64,000 nucleotides of DNA. It comes from Mucilaginibacter oryzae (GTDB taxonomy: Bacteria; Bacteroidota; Bacteroidia; Sphingobacteriales; Sphingobacteriaceae). This document shows positions 45,501 through 54,638 of this stretch, piece by piece. The notes below the pieces were generated by a model, which saw only the letters and a program-made list of their open reading frames with translations, was not told where the DNA came from and did no database searches. A program made the translations under genes and the position numbers. Numbering within the stretch: position 1 is the stretch's first letter; every line of letters begins with the position of its first letter. The stretch covers positions 744,001 through 808,000 of the forward strand of contig NZ_QGHA01000001.1 of NCBI RefSeq assembly GCF_003148845.1. Direction: 5' to 3'.

Positions 45501-45530
45501 AGCCGTGTCATTGTTGATAATGATACGGCT
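45501..45530. terminator. Terminator between the Fe-S carrier and TlpA genes
   Basis: AGCCGTGTCATT (45501-45512) pairs with AATGATACGGCT (45519-45530) with one G-T position and is followed by seven Ts. The downstream gene is convergent and stops at 45542. Confidence 0.85.
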
Positions 45531-45541
45531 TTTTTTTCAAC

Positions 45542-46342
45542 TCACTTCAAACCCTCATTGATAGTCTTCCGCATCCAATAGGGCGAGTTAGGGGCAAAGC
45601 CAACCGAATGAAAAGCCACTTTACCTTCCTTATCCAATATTACATTGGTTGGGTAAAGCCCAACCTTATAACCATCGGCTATATAGCGCCCGTTATCAAT
45701 AATATCATAATTGAAAGCGGTTGTTTTCAGGAACTTTTTAATTTCCCAGCTATAGTCGAGCGCTATGGCCAAAAACACAACACTGGGATTGTTTTTATAA
45801 TCATCAACCAGTTTGTTCAGCTCCGGAATTTCCTGCATACAAGCAGGGCAACCTATAAACCAAAAGTTAAGTACAACAACTTTGCCGCGTAGTTCCTTCA
45901 GTTTTATCTTATTGTTGTTAAGATCGCGCGTACTGAAAGGTTCAATTGTTTCGCCGGTGGTAAAATATGCCGACTCCCGCGGTTTTGGTAACGAAGCCAG
46001 GTATTGCTCCCTGATCTCTTCGGCCGATGGCTGCTTTTGCTGGGGGGCGGTCTCAGCCGCGGCAGGCTCCGTGGGTATGTAACGCACCTCTTTATAGCCT
46101 TTTTTTCTGACTACGAAAGAAGGGTTAGGGTCATCTAAATTTTCAGGAAATAATACATACTGCCTTGTACGCATCAATACATTCCATTCTTTAAACGTAA
46201 GCCTCTTGCCTGTCGAATCTTTCACCACCGAATTTTGATCGATACTAAAACTTCTCGTTTTGGTGACCGGCATTGAGGTATCCTGCGCGTAAACACTTAA
46301 ACTAAGCGAAGCGAGCATAATCAAAATACAGATATATTTCAT
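45542..46342 (-). CDS. TlpA family thiol-disulfide oxidoreductase
   Basis: A 266-residue exported protein. The signal peptide is about 1-19. A linker of about 120 residues, partly Pro/Ala/Gln-rich, is followed by a thioredoxin fold beginning near 130. The active site is CPAC (WFIGCPACMQEIPEL, near 165-168), with the cis-Pro in GLYPTNVI. The Pro-Ala dipeptide differs from the usual Gly/Pro or Pro/Pro variants and may tune the redox potential. Probably a periplasmic reductant for cytochrome c or other thiols. Monocistronic. Confidence 0.87.
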   Translation of the reverse strand: MKYICILIMLASLSLSVYAQDTSMPVTKTRSFSIDQNSVVKDSTGKRLTFKEWNVLMRTRQYVLFPENLDDPNPSFVVRKKGYKEVRYIPTEPAAAETAPQQKQPSAEEIREQYLASLPKPRESAYFTTGETIEPFSTRDLNNNKIKLKELRGKVVVLNFWFIGCPACMQEIPELNKLVDDYKNNPSVVFLAIALDYSWEIKKFLKTTAFNYDIIDNGRYIADGYKVGLYPTNVILDKEGKVAFHSVGFAPNSPYWMRKTINEGLK

Positions 46343-46513
46343 GATATCAGGTTAGATTAATTCAAATATAATATATGCAACGCATATTAAGCGTAACAAA
46401 TAAGCAAGATAATTACCTGTAACTAAACCTTAACTACAAAAATTAAGTTAACCGGCGATGTAACAAACCCGCCCATAGCTTAGTCAAACCACCAAGTTTT
46501 TTATATTTATACC

Positions 46514-47752
46514 ATGCCGGTAAAAACCTCCTACAAAGAAAACATTTCGATAGCCCTGCAATCTATAGCCGGAAACCGGCTGCGTACAGCGCTCACCGCA
46601 CTGATCATAGCCATTGGTATTATGGCATTGGTAGGAATTTTAACGGCCATTGAAGGGATCAGACAGTTTACCAACGATGCCTTTTCAGATTTAGGCGCCA
46701 ATACCTTCACCCTGCAAAACCGAGGCGAAGGCCTTAACTTTGGCAATGGCGGGCACCGTAAGGTTTACCCGGCTATTACTTACGACCAGGCAGTTCGCTT
46801 TAAAAATAACTTTAAACTGCCGGTAATTACAGCTATTAATTTGGATGTGGTTGGTAATACGGTGGCCAAGTACGGCAATCAGAAAACAAACCCCAATATC
46901 TCTATCACCGGTTCTAACGAAAACTACCTGGCCACAACGGGCAAAAAACTTTCTTTCGGGCGCAATTTCTCTGCTTCCGAACTGGAACACGGATCAAATG
47001 TGGTGATTATAGGCGACGAGATCAAAAAGAAATTATTTAAAACTGAAGACCCGATCAATAAACAAATTTACCTGGGCAGTAATAAATTCAGGATTGTTGG
47101 GGTACTGGCATCAAAAGGCTCAAGCTCATTTGGGGGCGATAAGTTTTGTGTGATTCCCGTGTTAAAGGCCAAACAAATTGACAGCACCAAAAACGCCTCA
47201 TTTACCGTTACCATAAAGGTAACAAGCCCCGCTGCCCTGGATGCTACCATTGGCGAGGCTACCTCTCTTTTCAGGAATGTACGCGGATTAAATGTGGTTA
47301 ACCAGGACAACTTTGAAATTAGCCGGAGCGACTCGATCCAGAAAGAACTGGCAGGCCAGCTTGCCGGGATCACTGTTGCCGGTTTTGCCATTGGTATTAT
47401 TACCTTAATAGGCGCAGCCATCGGTTTAATGAATATTATGCTGGTATCAGTTACAGAGCGTACCCGCGAAATTGGCGTACGTAAAGCCATAGGCGCAACA
47501 CCCGCTATCATCCGTAAGCAATTTTTAATTGAGGCCATAGTCATTTGCCTTATTGGCGGTGCGGCGGGTATGATACTGGGCATGGCGGTTGGCAACCTGA
47601 TAGCCGTAAATATCAGCGGCGCTTTTGTAGTGCCATGGGGATGGCTGCTGTTTGCCGTGATCCTCTGTACTTTTATAGGATTGATTTCCGGATATTACCC
47701 GGCTAAGAAAGCAGCCAGGCTTGACCCGGTAGAGGCTTTAAGGTATGAATAA
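46514..47752 (+). CDS. ABC transporter permease (MacB/FtsX-like)
   Basis: A 412-residue type VII ABC permease subunit. One N-terminal helix (about 20-42) is followed by a MacB_PCD periplasmic domain (about 45-245). Three C-terminal helices form the FtsX domain, with [26 protein letters not shown] between the second and third. It ends with the [17 protein letters not shown] signature. It would act with an ATPase in mechanotransmission across the envelope; no ATPase gene is adjacent. The substrate is unknown. Confidence 0.92.
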   Translation: MPVKTSYKENISIALQSIAGNRLRTALTALIIAIGIMALVGILTAIEGIRQFTNDAFSDLGANTFTLQNRGEGLNFGNGGHRKVYPAITYDQAVRFKNNFKLPVITAINLDVVGNTVAKYGNQKTNPNISITGSNENYLATTGKKLSFGRNFSASELEHGSNVVIIGDEIKKKLFKTEDPINKQIYLGSNKFRIVGVLASKGSSSFGGDKFCVIPVLKAKQIDSTKNASFTVTIKVTSPAALDATIGEATSLFRNVRGLNVVNQDNFEISRSDSIQKELAGQLAGITVAGFAIGIITLIGAAIGLMNIMLVSVTERTREIGVRKAIGATPAIIRKQFLIEAIVICLIGGAAGMILGMAVGNLIAVNISGAFVVPWGWLLFAVILCTFIGLISGYYPAKKAARLDPVEALRYE

Positions 47753-47823
47753 GGACTTCTGAAAAGACACACCACTATCAATAAACAGGGCGCTCCCCCC
47801 CTTGTTCCGATAAGAATAAACAT

Positions 47824-47862
47824 AAAAGGCTGTATCACATTTTAATAATGATACAGCCTTTT
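47824..47862. terminator. Bidirectional terminator between permease and phosphatase genes
   Basis: AAAAGGCTGTATCA (47824-47837) and TGATACAGCCTTTT (47849-47862) form a perfect 14-bp stem with A and T flanks. It lies between convergent genes. Confidence 0.85.
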
Positions 47863-47880
47863 ATAATTTAATTTGTTCCC

Positions 47881-48624
47881 TTAAAAGAACATTTTATTTT
47901 TCAACGGATAATCGGTAAGTAAGCGCTCCATGTAGCTTGTATACAGGGCATCCTCAAAAGCTGCCGCGTGGCGCAGGTGGTGCATATCGCTCGATATATA
48001 ATCGATCAAGTTATTATCGATCAGCAATTCGGCCATTTTTTTAATTTCCTTGCCGTAATAACCGGTAAGTGATATGGTATTGAGCTGAAAATCCATTCCC
48101 CAGCTATGCAGGTTTTTTAAATCTTCGATATCAAGATATTGGTAACGCTCGGGGTGGGCCAGGATAGGCTTATACCCTTTATCATTCAATTTCTGAACAA
48201 CCGGGTAAACGTTAGGGGGCTTATTGATGAACGAAAATTCAAACAACACAAAGTTACCACCCATGGTCATGAGGGGCCCATTATCAACACGGGCTTCAAA
48301 AGTTTCATCAAAGTAGTGTTCGGCGGCAGCCTCTACAGGCACATCAATGCCTTGTTTATCCAGTTCGGCTTTAAGCAGGGTAAGCGCATTGCCTATGGTT
48401 TCGGGCGTATTACGATAATAATCAATCATAATGTGAGGCGTAGCAATAAACTTCTTTATCCCCACTCCCATCATTTTTTTGATTAACTCTACCGATTCTT
48501 CGGGCGTTTTGGCTCCGTCATCTATCCCTGGTAAAATATGCGAGTGCATATCAACCATGATGCCTTCATAGTTAAGCTTCGTATCCCTTACCTCTTTTTT
48601 CTTCTTTTTAAAAAGCCCGAACAT
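47881..48624 (-). CDS. CpsB/YwqE-type tyrosine-protein phosphatase (PHP domain)
   Basis: A 247-residue PHP-fold metal-dependent phosphotyrosine phosphatase. DMHSHILPGIDDG (25-37) is the first metal block. HIMIDYYRN, EAAAEHYFDE, LAHPERYQYL and SDMHHLRH supply the remaining His/Asp ligands. In Bacillus and streptococci these proteins dephosphorylate the BY-kinase that controls capsule export. No BY-kinase or export gene is in the window. The basic N-terminus (FKKKKKE) may contact membrane. Last gene of the leftward nucleotide-sugar operon, 2 bases after rfbB. Confidence 0.88.
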   Translation of the reverse strand: MFGLFKKKKKEVRDTKLNYEGIMVDMHSHILPGIDDGAKTPEESVELIKKMMGVGIKKFIATPHIMIDYYRNTPETIGNALTLLKAELDKQGIDVPVEAAAEHYFDETFEARVDNGPLMTMGGNFVLFEFSFINKPPNVYPVVQKLNDKGYKPILAHPERYQYLDIEDLKNLHSWGMDFQLNTISLTGYYGKEIKKMAELLIDNNLIDYISSDMHHLRHAAAFEDALYTSYMERLLTDYPLKNKMFF

Positions 48625-48626
48625 TT

Positions 48627-49679
48627 TTATCTCCCGTTATACTGGTCGTTATAATATTGCTGGTAATGGCCCGATGTTACATCGTTCAGCCACTCCTCAT
48701 TGGCCAGGTACCAGTCAACCGTTTTTTCCAGTCCCTCTTCAAAAGTAATGCCCGGCACCCAACCCAACTCGTTTTTAAGTTTGGTGGCATCGATAGCATA
48801 TCTTAGATCATGACCGGCACGGTCTGTTACAAAAGTGATCAGTTTTGCCGATTCACCTTCCGCCCTGCCCAATTTTTTGTCCAATATACTGCAAAGCAAT
48901 TTAATAAGGTCAATATTTTTCCATTCGTTATGCCCGCCGATATTATAGGTAGTTCCGGGCTTAGCCGTATGAAATATCACATCAATGGCGCGGGCATGAT
49001 CTTCTACCCATAACCAATCGCGTATATTTTCGCCCTTACCATACACGGGCACGGGTTTGTTTTGTTTGATGTTATTGATAGCCAGGGGTATCAACTTTTC
49101 AGGAAAATGAAATGAGCCGTAATTGTTAGAACAGTTAGAAATAACAGTGTTCATGCCATAGGTATCCTGGTAAGCGCGTACAAAATGATCAGAACTTGCT
49201 TTAGAAGCCGAATAAGGCGAATGCGGATCGTAAGCCGTCTCCTCCGTAAACATACCATCTTCACCCAATGTACCATAAACCTCATCGGTTGATATATGAT
49301 AAAACCGGGTTTCATCGTACTTGCCCTTCCAGTTCTGGCGGGCTGCATTCAGCAGGTTTACAGTGCCAACCACGTTGGTCATCACAAACTCAAGCGGGTT
49401 GGTGATCGAACGGTCAACATGCGATTCTGCAGCGAGGTGAATCACAGCGTCCGGGTTTTCTGCAGCAAAAAGTTCTTCGATAAAACCAATGTCAACAATA
49501 TCACCTTTTACAAACTTGTAATTGGGCTCATGTTCAATATCTTTCAGGTTGGCCAGGTTGCCGGCGTAGGTCAGCTTATCTAAATTGATGATCGAATAAT
49601 CGGGGTAGTTTTTTACAAACCTTCGTACCACGTGCGACCCGATAAAGCCCGCGCCGCCTGTTATGATGATCTTTTTCAT
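48627..49679 (-). CDS. rfbB: dTDP-glucose 4,6-dehydratase
   Basis: A 350-residue extended SDR. The NAD motif is GGAGFIGS (8-15). The family-specific catalytic trio STDE is at 130-133, with Tyr156 and Lys160 (YSASK). [14 protein letters not shown] is the usual sugar-binding block. It makes dTDP-4-keto-6-deoxyglucose, the precursor of rhamnose and other 6-deoxy sugars. Partner genes rfbA, rfbC and rfbD are not in the window. Co-directional with galE (24 bases upstream). Confidence 0.94.
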   Translation of the reverse strand: MKKIIITGGAGFIGSHVVRRFVKNYPDYSIINLDKLTYAGNLANLKDIEHEPNYKFVKGDIVDIGFIEELFAAENPDAVIHLAAESHVDRSITNPLEFVMTNVVGTVNLLNAARQNWKGKYDETRFYHISTDEVYGTLGEDGMFTEETAYDPHSPYSASKASSDHFVRAYQDTYGMNTVISNCSNNYGSFHFPEKLIPLAINNIKQNKPVPVYGKGENIRDWLWVEDHARAIDVIFHTAKPGTTYNIGGHNEWKNIDLIKLLCSILDKKLGRAEGESAKLITFVTDRAGHDLRYAIDATKLKNELGWVPGITFEEGLEKTVDWYLANEEWLNDVTSGHYQQYYNDQYNGR

Positions 49680-49703
49680 TCCGTATCTGTACTGCTGGTA
49701 TAA

Positions 49704-50723
49704 TTAAAAAGGATTCGCTGCTATATATTTTTCCCATTCCCAGGCCGATGACATCATTTCGCCAATGCCCAGTTCGGCTTTCCAGCCCAGTTTGGTTGAT
49801 GATTTGGTAACATCGCCCCAAACCTGCTCCACATCGCCTTCACGGCGCGGGCCAATTTCGTAGTTAACCTTTACGCCTGTTGAGCTTTCAAAAGCGTGGA
49901 TCACTTCCAGCACCGATGTACCATTACCTGTACCCAGGTTAAATACATCATAACCTTCAAAACTATCCTGCTCGGCAAGTTTGAGTGCCGCTACGTGAGC
50001 TTTGGCCAGATCAACCACATGAATGTAATCGCGTACGCAGCTGCCATCAGGCGTATTGTAGTCATCGCCAAATACCGTGATCTTTTCGCGTTTGCCGATA
50101 GCGGTTTGCGTAATAAATGGCACGAGGTTTTGCGGCACGCCGATAGGCAGTTCGCCAATCAATGCTGATTCATGCGCCCCTACCGGGTTAAAATATCTTA
50201 ATGAGATCACTTTATAGCTGCTACCCGAGTTCACCATATCAACCAAAATTTCTTCGGCAATTTGCTTGGTGTTGCCATAAGGCGATTGCGCAGGCTGTAC
50301 CGGTGCGTTCTCAGTAACCGGCAAAACTTCCGGCTGACCGTAAACGGTGCAGCTTGAAGAGAACACGAAGTTTACCGGCTTACCGTTATAGGCTTCCAAC
50401 AGGTTAATTAACGAATAAAAATTGTTGCGATAATATTTCATCGGCTTTTTAACCGATTCGCCTACTGCTTTAAATGCCGCGAAGTGAATAATACCGCCAA
50501 CTTCGGGTTCGGCGGCGGCCAAAGCCAATACCGCGGCTTCATCGCAAAGATCAACTTTGCGGAAGGCTGGGGTAAAACCTAAAATTTTGGTCAGCTGATC
50601 CAGTATTTTAGGATCTGAGTTTGAAAGGTCGTCAACAATAATTGGGTCGTAGCCGGCATTTACCAGTTCAACAACGGTATGCGAACCTATAAAGCCCATG
50701 CCGCCTGTTACTAAAATTTTCAT
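49704..50723 (-). CDS. galE: UDP-glucose 4-epimerase GalE
   Basis: A 339-residue extended SDR interconverting UDP-glucose and UDP-galactose. GGMGFIGSH lies near 7-15, the catalytic Ser/Thr block SSSCTVYG near 122-129, and Tyr149 and Lys153 (YGNTK) follow. A PVGAHESALIGE segment and a VRDYIHVVDLA block match GalE. The ATG at 50723 fits the family N-terminus; the 13-codon extension upstream does not. The operon continues into rfbB. Confidence 0.94.
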   Translation of the reverse strand: MKILVTGGMGFIGSHTVVELVNAGYDPIIVDDLSNSDPKILDQLTKILGFTPAFRKVDLCDEAAVLALAAAEPEVGGIIHFAAFKAVGESVKKPMKYYRNNFYSLINLLEAYNGKPVNFVFSSSCTVYGQPEVLPVTENAPVQPAQSPYGNTKQIAEEILVDMVNSGSSYKVISLRYFNPVGAHESALIGELPIGVPQNLVPFITQTAIGKREKITVFGDDYNTPDGSCVRDYIHVVDLAKAHVAALKLAEQDSFEGYDVFNLGTGNGTSVLEVIHAFESSTGVKVNYEIGPRREGDVEQVWGDVTKSSTKLGWKAELGIGEMMSSAWEWEKYIAANPF

Positions 50724-50779
50724 AGTGATAATGTGTGTATAAAGCAAATCCCCTTTTTGCAAAAAAAGGGGACAAGTGC

Positions 50780-51763
50780 TTATTTGTTATAATAAGTGAA
50801 ATCTTTGTGGTTTATTTCTTTTTCGGGCAATGATTTAAAGTACTCGTAAGTGATCTTCAAACCCTCACTCCTTGATACCTTCGGCTCCCAGCCTAAAATG
50901 GCTTTAGCCTTGGTGATATCCGGTCGGCGCTGTTTCGGATCGTCGGTCGGTAAGGGCAGGCTGATCAGTTGCTGGTTGGTACCGGTTAGCTTGATAATCT
51001 CTTCGCCAAACTCCCGGATAGTGATCTCATCAGGGTTACCGATGTTTACAGGCTGCGCGTAATCGCTGTGCAACAGGCGGTAAATACCCTCTATCAAATC
51101 ATCTACATAACAAAAAGACCGGGTTTGCGAGCCATCACCAAACATAGTAAGCGGCTCGCCCCTCAACGCCTGGCCTATAAATGCAGGCAATACACGGCCG
51201 TCATTTAGTCGCATCCTGGGGCCGTAAGTATTAAAGATCCTCACAATACGGGTTTCCAGACCGTGGAAGGTATGGTAAGCCATGGTAATGGCTTCCTGAA
51301 AACGCTTAGCCTCATCATACACCCCGCGCGGCCCAACCGGGTTCACATTGCCCCAATATTCTTCGGGCTGCGGGTTTATGTTAGGGTCACCATATACTTC
51401 AGATGTTGAAGCGATGAGCATCCTCGCTTTTTTGGCACGAGCCAAACCTAACAGGTTATGTGTACCTAATGATCCTACCTTAAGCGTTTGGATCGGAATC
51501 TTCAGATAATCAATCGGGCTTGCAGGCGATGCAAAATGCAAAATGTAATGCAGATCGCCCGGTACATGCACAAACTTCGAAACATCATGGTTGTAAAATT
51601 CAAAGTTTTCAAGTCGAAAAAGGTGCTCGATATTCCGCAGGTCGCCGGTTATCAGGTTATCCATACCAATAACGTGGTAATCCTCTTTAATAAACCTGTC
51701 GCAAAGATGCGAGCCTAAAAACCCGGCGGCTCCGGTTATTAATATTCTTTTACGTTCTGCCAT
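50780..51763 (-). CDS. uxs: UDP-glucuronate decarboxylase (UXS)
   Basis: A 327-residue extended SDR. The UXS hallmark is present: STSEVYGDP near 119-127, then [25 protein letters not shown], with Tyr149 and Lys153. The Rossmann motif is GAAGFLGSH. It converts UDP-glucuronate to UDP-xylose (or the 4-keto pentose), using the product of the adjacent UDP-glucose dehydrogenase. A 3-base gap separates it from ugd. The usual Cys of the YDE block is Val (GVYDEAKR), a common substitution in bacteria. Confidence 0.93.
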   Translation of the reverse strand: MAERKRILITGAAGFLGSHLCDRFIKEDYHVIGMDNLITGDLRNIEHLFRLENFEFYNHDVSKFVHVPGDLHYILHFASPASPIDYLKIPIQTLKVGSLGTHNLLGLARAKKARMLIASTSEVYGDPNINPQPEEYWGNVNPVGPRGVYDEAKRFQEAITMAYHTFHGLETRIVRIFNTYGPRMRLNDGRVLPAFIGQALRGEPLTMFGDGSQTRSFCYVDDLIEGIYRLLHSDYAQPVNIGNPDEITIREFGEEIIKLTGTNQQLISLPLPTDDPKQRRPDITKAKAILGWEPKVSRSEGLKITYEYFKSLPEKEINHKDFTYYNK

Positions 51764-51766
51764 TAC

Positions 51767-53080
51767 TTAGCTAACTATTTTACGACCGATACTGTTGTAA
51801 TAAAAGCCGTGTTCTTTCATCCTGTCGAGATCATAAAGGTTCCGGCCATCAAATATAACAGGCGTGTTCAATTTTTCCTTCATAAAATCAAAATCAGGTG
51901 TGCGAAATACCGGCCATTCGGTAACAATCAACAGTGCATCGGCGGCATCAAGCGCCGAATACCTGTCTTTAGCATAAGAAATTTTATCGCCCAACAGTTT
52001 TTTAACGTTTGGCATGCCTTCCGGGTCGTAAGCGGTTACGGTTGCCCCGGAAGCTAACAACTCATCAATAATGTATAAAGCAGGCGCTTCGCGGATATCG
52101 TCGGTCTCCGGTTTGAAGGCCAATCCCCAAAGGGCAAAGTGTTTGCCTTTGAGGCCGTCTGCACCGTAATACTCACGCATTTTAACTACTAAACGTTTCT
52201 TTTGAGTTTCATTAACTTCCATCACGGAGTTAAGAATCTTAAAGTCGTATTTATTTTCTTCTGCAGCCTTTGAAAGTGCCTGAACATCTTTAGGGAAACA
52301 GCTGCCACCGTACCCGACACCCGGAAACAGGAAGCGTTTACCGATACGGGCATCGGCGCCAACCCCTTTGCGCACCATATCCACATCGGCCCCAACCAGC
52401 TCGCACATATTAGCAATCTCGTTCATAAAGGTGATCTTGGTAGCGAGGAACGAATTGGCCGCGTATTTGGTAAGTTCTGATGAGCGCTCATCCATATACA
52501 AAATCGGGTTACCCTGGCGCACATATGGGGCATACAGATCACCCATAATAGCCCTTGCTTTCTCATCCATTGTACCAATAACCACCCTATCTGGTTTCAT
52601 AAAGTCCTCGACAGCTACGCCCTCGCGTAAAAACTCGGGGTTTGATACTACAGCGAAAGGCACATCGGTGTTAGCTTTAAGCACGGCAGTAACCTTATCC
52701 GCAGTACCAACCGGCACTGTCGATTTGGTTACGATCACTTTATATTCTGTTATTAATTTGGCTATATCTTTAGCTGCTCCAAGCACATAGCTTAAATCGG
52801 CGGCGCCATCGGCTCCCGGAGGTGTTGGAAGGGCCAGGAAGATCACTTTTGCAGGCGCAATGGCCTCTGCAAGGTCCGTTGTAAAGGTTAATCGCTCTTG
52901 TTTAATATTACGGTGAAATAACTGATCAAGCCCCGGTTCATATATAGGCATTTCACCGTTACGCATTTTGTTAACCTTTTCTTCAACTATATCTACGCAG
53001 GTTACCTCGTTGCCAGTTTCGGCCAAACAAGTTCCGGTAACCAATCCAACATAGCCTGTACCAATTACAGCAATTTTCAT
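51767..53080 (-). CDS. ugd: UDP-glucose 6-dehydrogenase
   Basis: A 437-residue NAD-dependent enzyme oxidising UDP-glucose to UDP-glucuronate. The N-terminal Rossmann motif is GTGYVGLVTG. The catalytic cysteine is Cys261 in GVGYGGSCFPKD, and the tail ends in a UDP-binding domain with DGRNLYD. The length is normal. First gene of a leftward operon ugd-uxs-galE-rfbB-cpsB-like, giving UDP-GlcA, UDP-Xyl, UDP-Gal and a dTDP-6-deoxy sugar for surface polysaccharide. Confidence 0.95.
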   Translation of the reverse strand: MKIAVIGTGYVGLVTGTCLAETGNEVTCVDIVEEKVNKMRNGEMPIYEPGLDQLFHRNIKQERLTFTTDLAEAIAPAKVIFLALPTPPGADGAADLSYVLGAAKDIAKLITEYKVIVTKSTVPVGTADKVTAVLKANTDVPFAVVSNPEFLREGVAVEDFMKPDRVVIGTMDEKARAIMGDLYAPYVRQGNPILYMDERSSELTKYAANSFLATKITFMNEIANMCELVGADVDMVRKGVGADARIGKRFLFPGVGYGGSCFPKDVQALSKAAEENKYDFKILNSVMEVNETQKKRLVVKMREYYGADGLKGKHFALWGLAFKPETDDIREAPALYIIDELLASGATVTAYDPEGMPNVKKLLGDKISYAKDRYSALDAADALLIVTEWPVFRTPDFDFMKEKLNTPVIFDGRNLYDLDRMKEHGFYYNSIGRKIVS

Positions 53081-53230
53081 AGTTTTAAGTATTTTAATTT
53101 AAAATCAAGCGATTTAAGTAAGATTAAGCATATTTATGATTACTGCGCCCGGAGAGTTGTTAAATTACAATTGTAATTATTGTTATTACTTTTATGCCCG
53201 GCTAAGGTAATCATTCATACAAATAAATTA

Positions 53231-54508
53231 ATGTTATTATTATACAATATAGGTATCAAATTATATTCCCTTTTTGTGCTTGTTGCTTCATTATTTAACA
53301 ATAAAGCAAAACTTTGGATTCAGGGACGTAAAAACATAGCTTTTATACGGGTTGATAGGGGTATTTGGTTTCACTTTGCTTCACTTGGCGAATTTGAGCA
53401 GGGCCGCCCTATACTGGAGGCGATGAGGAATTTACACCCCACAAAAAAAATAGTAGTTACCTTTTTTTCTCCCTCGGGATATGAGATCAGGAAAAATACC
53501 CCACTGGCCGATTATGTTTACTACCTGCCGTTAGATACTGCGGCGAACGCCCGGAAATTTATTGATGCTATAAATCCTGAAATAGCCGTTTTTACCAAGT
53601 ATGAATACTGGTACCATTTTTTTAAAGAGGCACATAAGCGCCATATACCTTTGTACATTGTATCGGGCATTTTCAGGCCGGGGCAGGTATTTTTTAAATG
53701 GTACGGAGCATTTAACCGGAGGATTTTAAAGCTGGTATCACATTTTTTTGTGCAGGATGAGGCTTCAAAGCAGTTACTGCAGGGTATCGGGTTAACTAAC
53801 GCCACTGTAAGCGGCGATACCCGTTTTGACCGCGTATGGGCCAACGCCCAAAACCCGAAGACGCTGCCATTAATTGAGGCTTTTAAAAACGGGCAAAAGC
53901 TGTTTATTGCCGGCAGCACCTGGCCGCAGGATGAAGCGCTGCTGACCAAACTGGTAACTGATTACCCGGACTGGAAATTTATTTTCGCCCCGCACGAAAT
54001 TCCGGAAGAAAAGGTGAACGCTTTGGTGAATCTATTACCGGAAGGAACGGCTATCCGTTTTTCGGAGCTATCGGAGCTTTTGGAGGCAAAAGGCGAAAGG
54101 CAAAAGGCGAAAGGAGAGAAAGACCATGGACCATGGACCATAGACCATCGACAAAATTTACAATCTCTCATCATAGACAACATTGGCATGCTCTCATCCT
54201 TGTACGCCTATGGCGATATCGCTTACATAGGCGGCGGCTTTGGTGTTGGTATCCATAATACTTTAGAGGCGGCTGCCTTTGGATTACCGGTTATTTTCGG
54301 GCCTAATTATCACAAATTTAATGAGGCTAAGCAGTTGATAGCGCTCAAAGCGGGCTTTAGTATCAGTAGCGAAGCCGAATTAAAGGGCATTGTTGAAACG
54401 TTGGTTACTGATGAGGCGTTTTATAGCTTCACCCGAAAAAGGATATTGGCTTATGTGCAGGAAAACGTGGGCGCTACGGAAACTATTATGAAGTACATTG
54501 ACCAATAA
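53231..54508 (+). CDS. waaA: Kdo transferase WaaA with in-frame microsatellite insertion
   Basis: A 425-residue GT30 enzyme that adds Kdo to lipid A precursor at the inner membrane. The N-terminal anchor, HFASLGEFEQGRPIL, and AYIGGGFGVGIHNTLEAAAFGLPVIFGPNYHKF (the donor site) are diagnostic. Between LSELLE and LIIDNIGML about 24 residues (AKGERQKAKGEKDHGPWTID...) come from two tandem repeats at 54086-54152. Homologues have only a short loop there. The ATG at 53231 fits the family; the upstream extension does not. It lies divergent from ugd. Confidence 0.92.
   Translation: MLLLYNIGIKLYSLFVLVASLFNNKAKLWIQGRKNIAFIRVDRGIWFHFASLGEFEQGRPILEAMRNLHPTKKIVVTFFSPSGYEIRKNTPLADYVYYLPLDTAANARKFIDAINPEIAVFTKYEYWYHFFKEAHKRHIPLYIVSGIFRPGQVFFKWYGAFNRRILKLVSHFFVQDEASKQLLQGIGLTNATVSGDTRFDRVWANAQNPKTLPLIEAFKNGQKLFIAGSTWPQDEALLTKLVTDYPDWKFIFAPHEIPEEKVNALVNLLPEGTAIRFSELSELLEAKGERQKAKGEKDHGPWTIDHRQNLQSLIIDNIGMLSSLYAYGDIAYIGGGFGVGIHNTLEAAAFGLPVIFGPNYHKFNEAKQLIALKAGFSISSEAELKGIVETLVTDEAFYSFTRKRILAYVQENVGATETIMKYIDQ
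54086..54152 (+). repeat. Tandem microsatellites inside waaA (14-bp x2 and 7-bp x4)
   Basis: GGCAAAAGGCGAAA occurs twice in a row at 54086-54113. GACCATG then recurs four times (GACCATG, GACCATG, GACCATA, GACCATC) at 54122-54149, followed by GAC. Neither unit length is a multiple of three, so a gain or loss of one unit would shift the waaA frame. Similar words are common as intergenic filler in relatives; here they are inside a gene. Confidence 0.85.
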
Positions 54509-54571
54509 AGAATAAATCAGCCACACAACAGTCGCTCTACTCCAGCGGGGGAGATTGGGGATAAATAAAAA

Positions 54572-54593
54572 GTGCCCGTGAGGAAACGAGCAC
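54572..54593. terminator. Imperfect hairpin between waaA and hemH
   Basis: GTGCCCGT (54572-54579) and ACGAGCAC (54586-54593) pair with one mismatch. Convergent genes flank it. Confidence 0.45.
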
Positions 54594-54624
54594 CAGGAAA
54601 AATATTTTAACCGCCAGAGAAACT

Positions 54625-54638
54625 CCCCCTTCAGGGGG
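54625..54638. repeat. CCCCC-TTCA-GGGGG hairpin over the hemH stop
   Basis: CCCCC (54625-54629), TTCA and GGGGG (54634-54638) form a GC stem whose loop contains the hemH stop codon. A further CCGGGGGGC follows. Confidence 0.6.
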
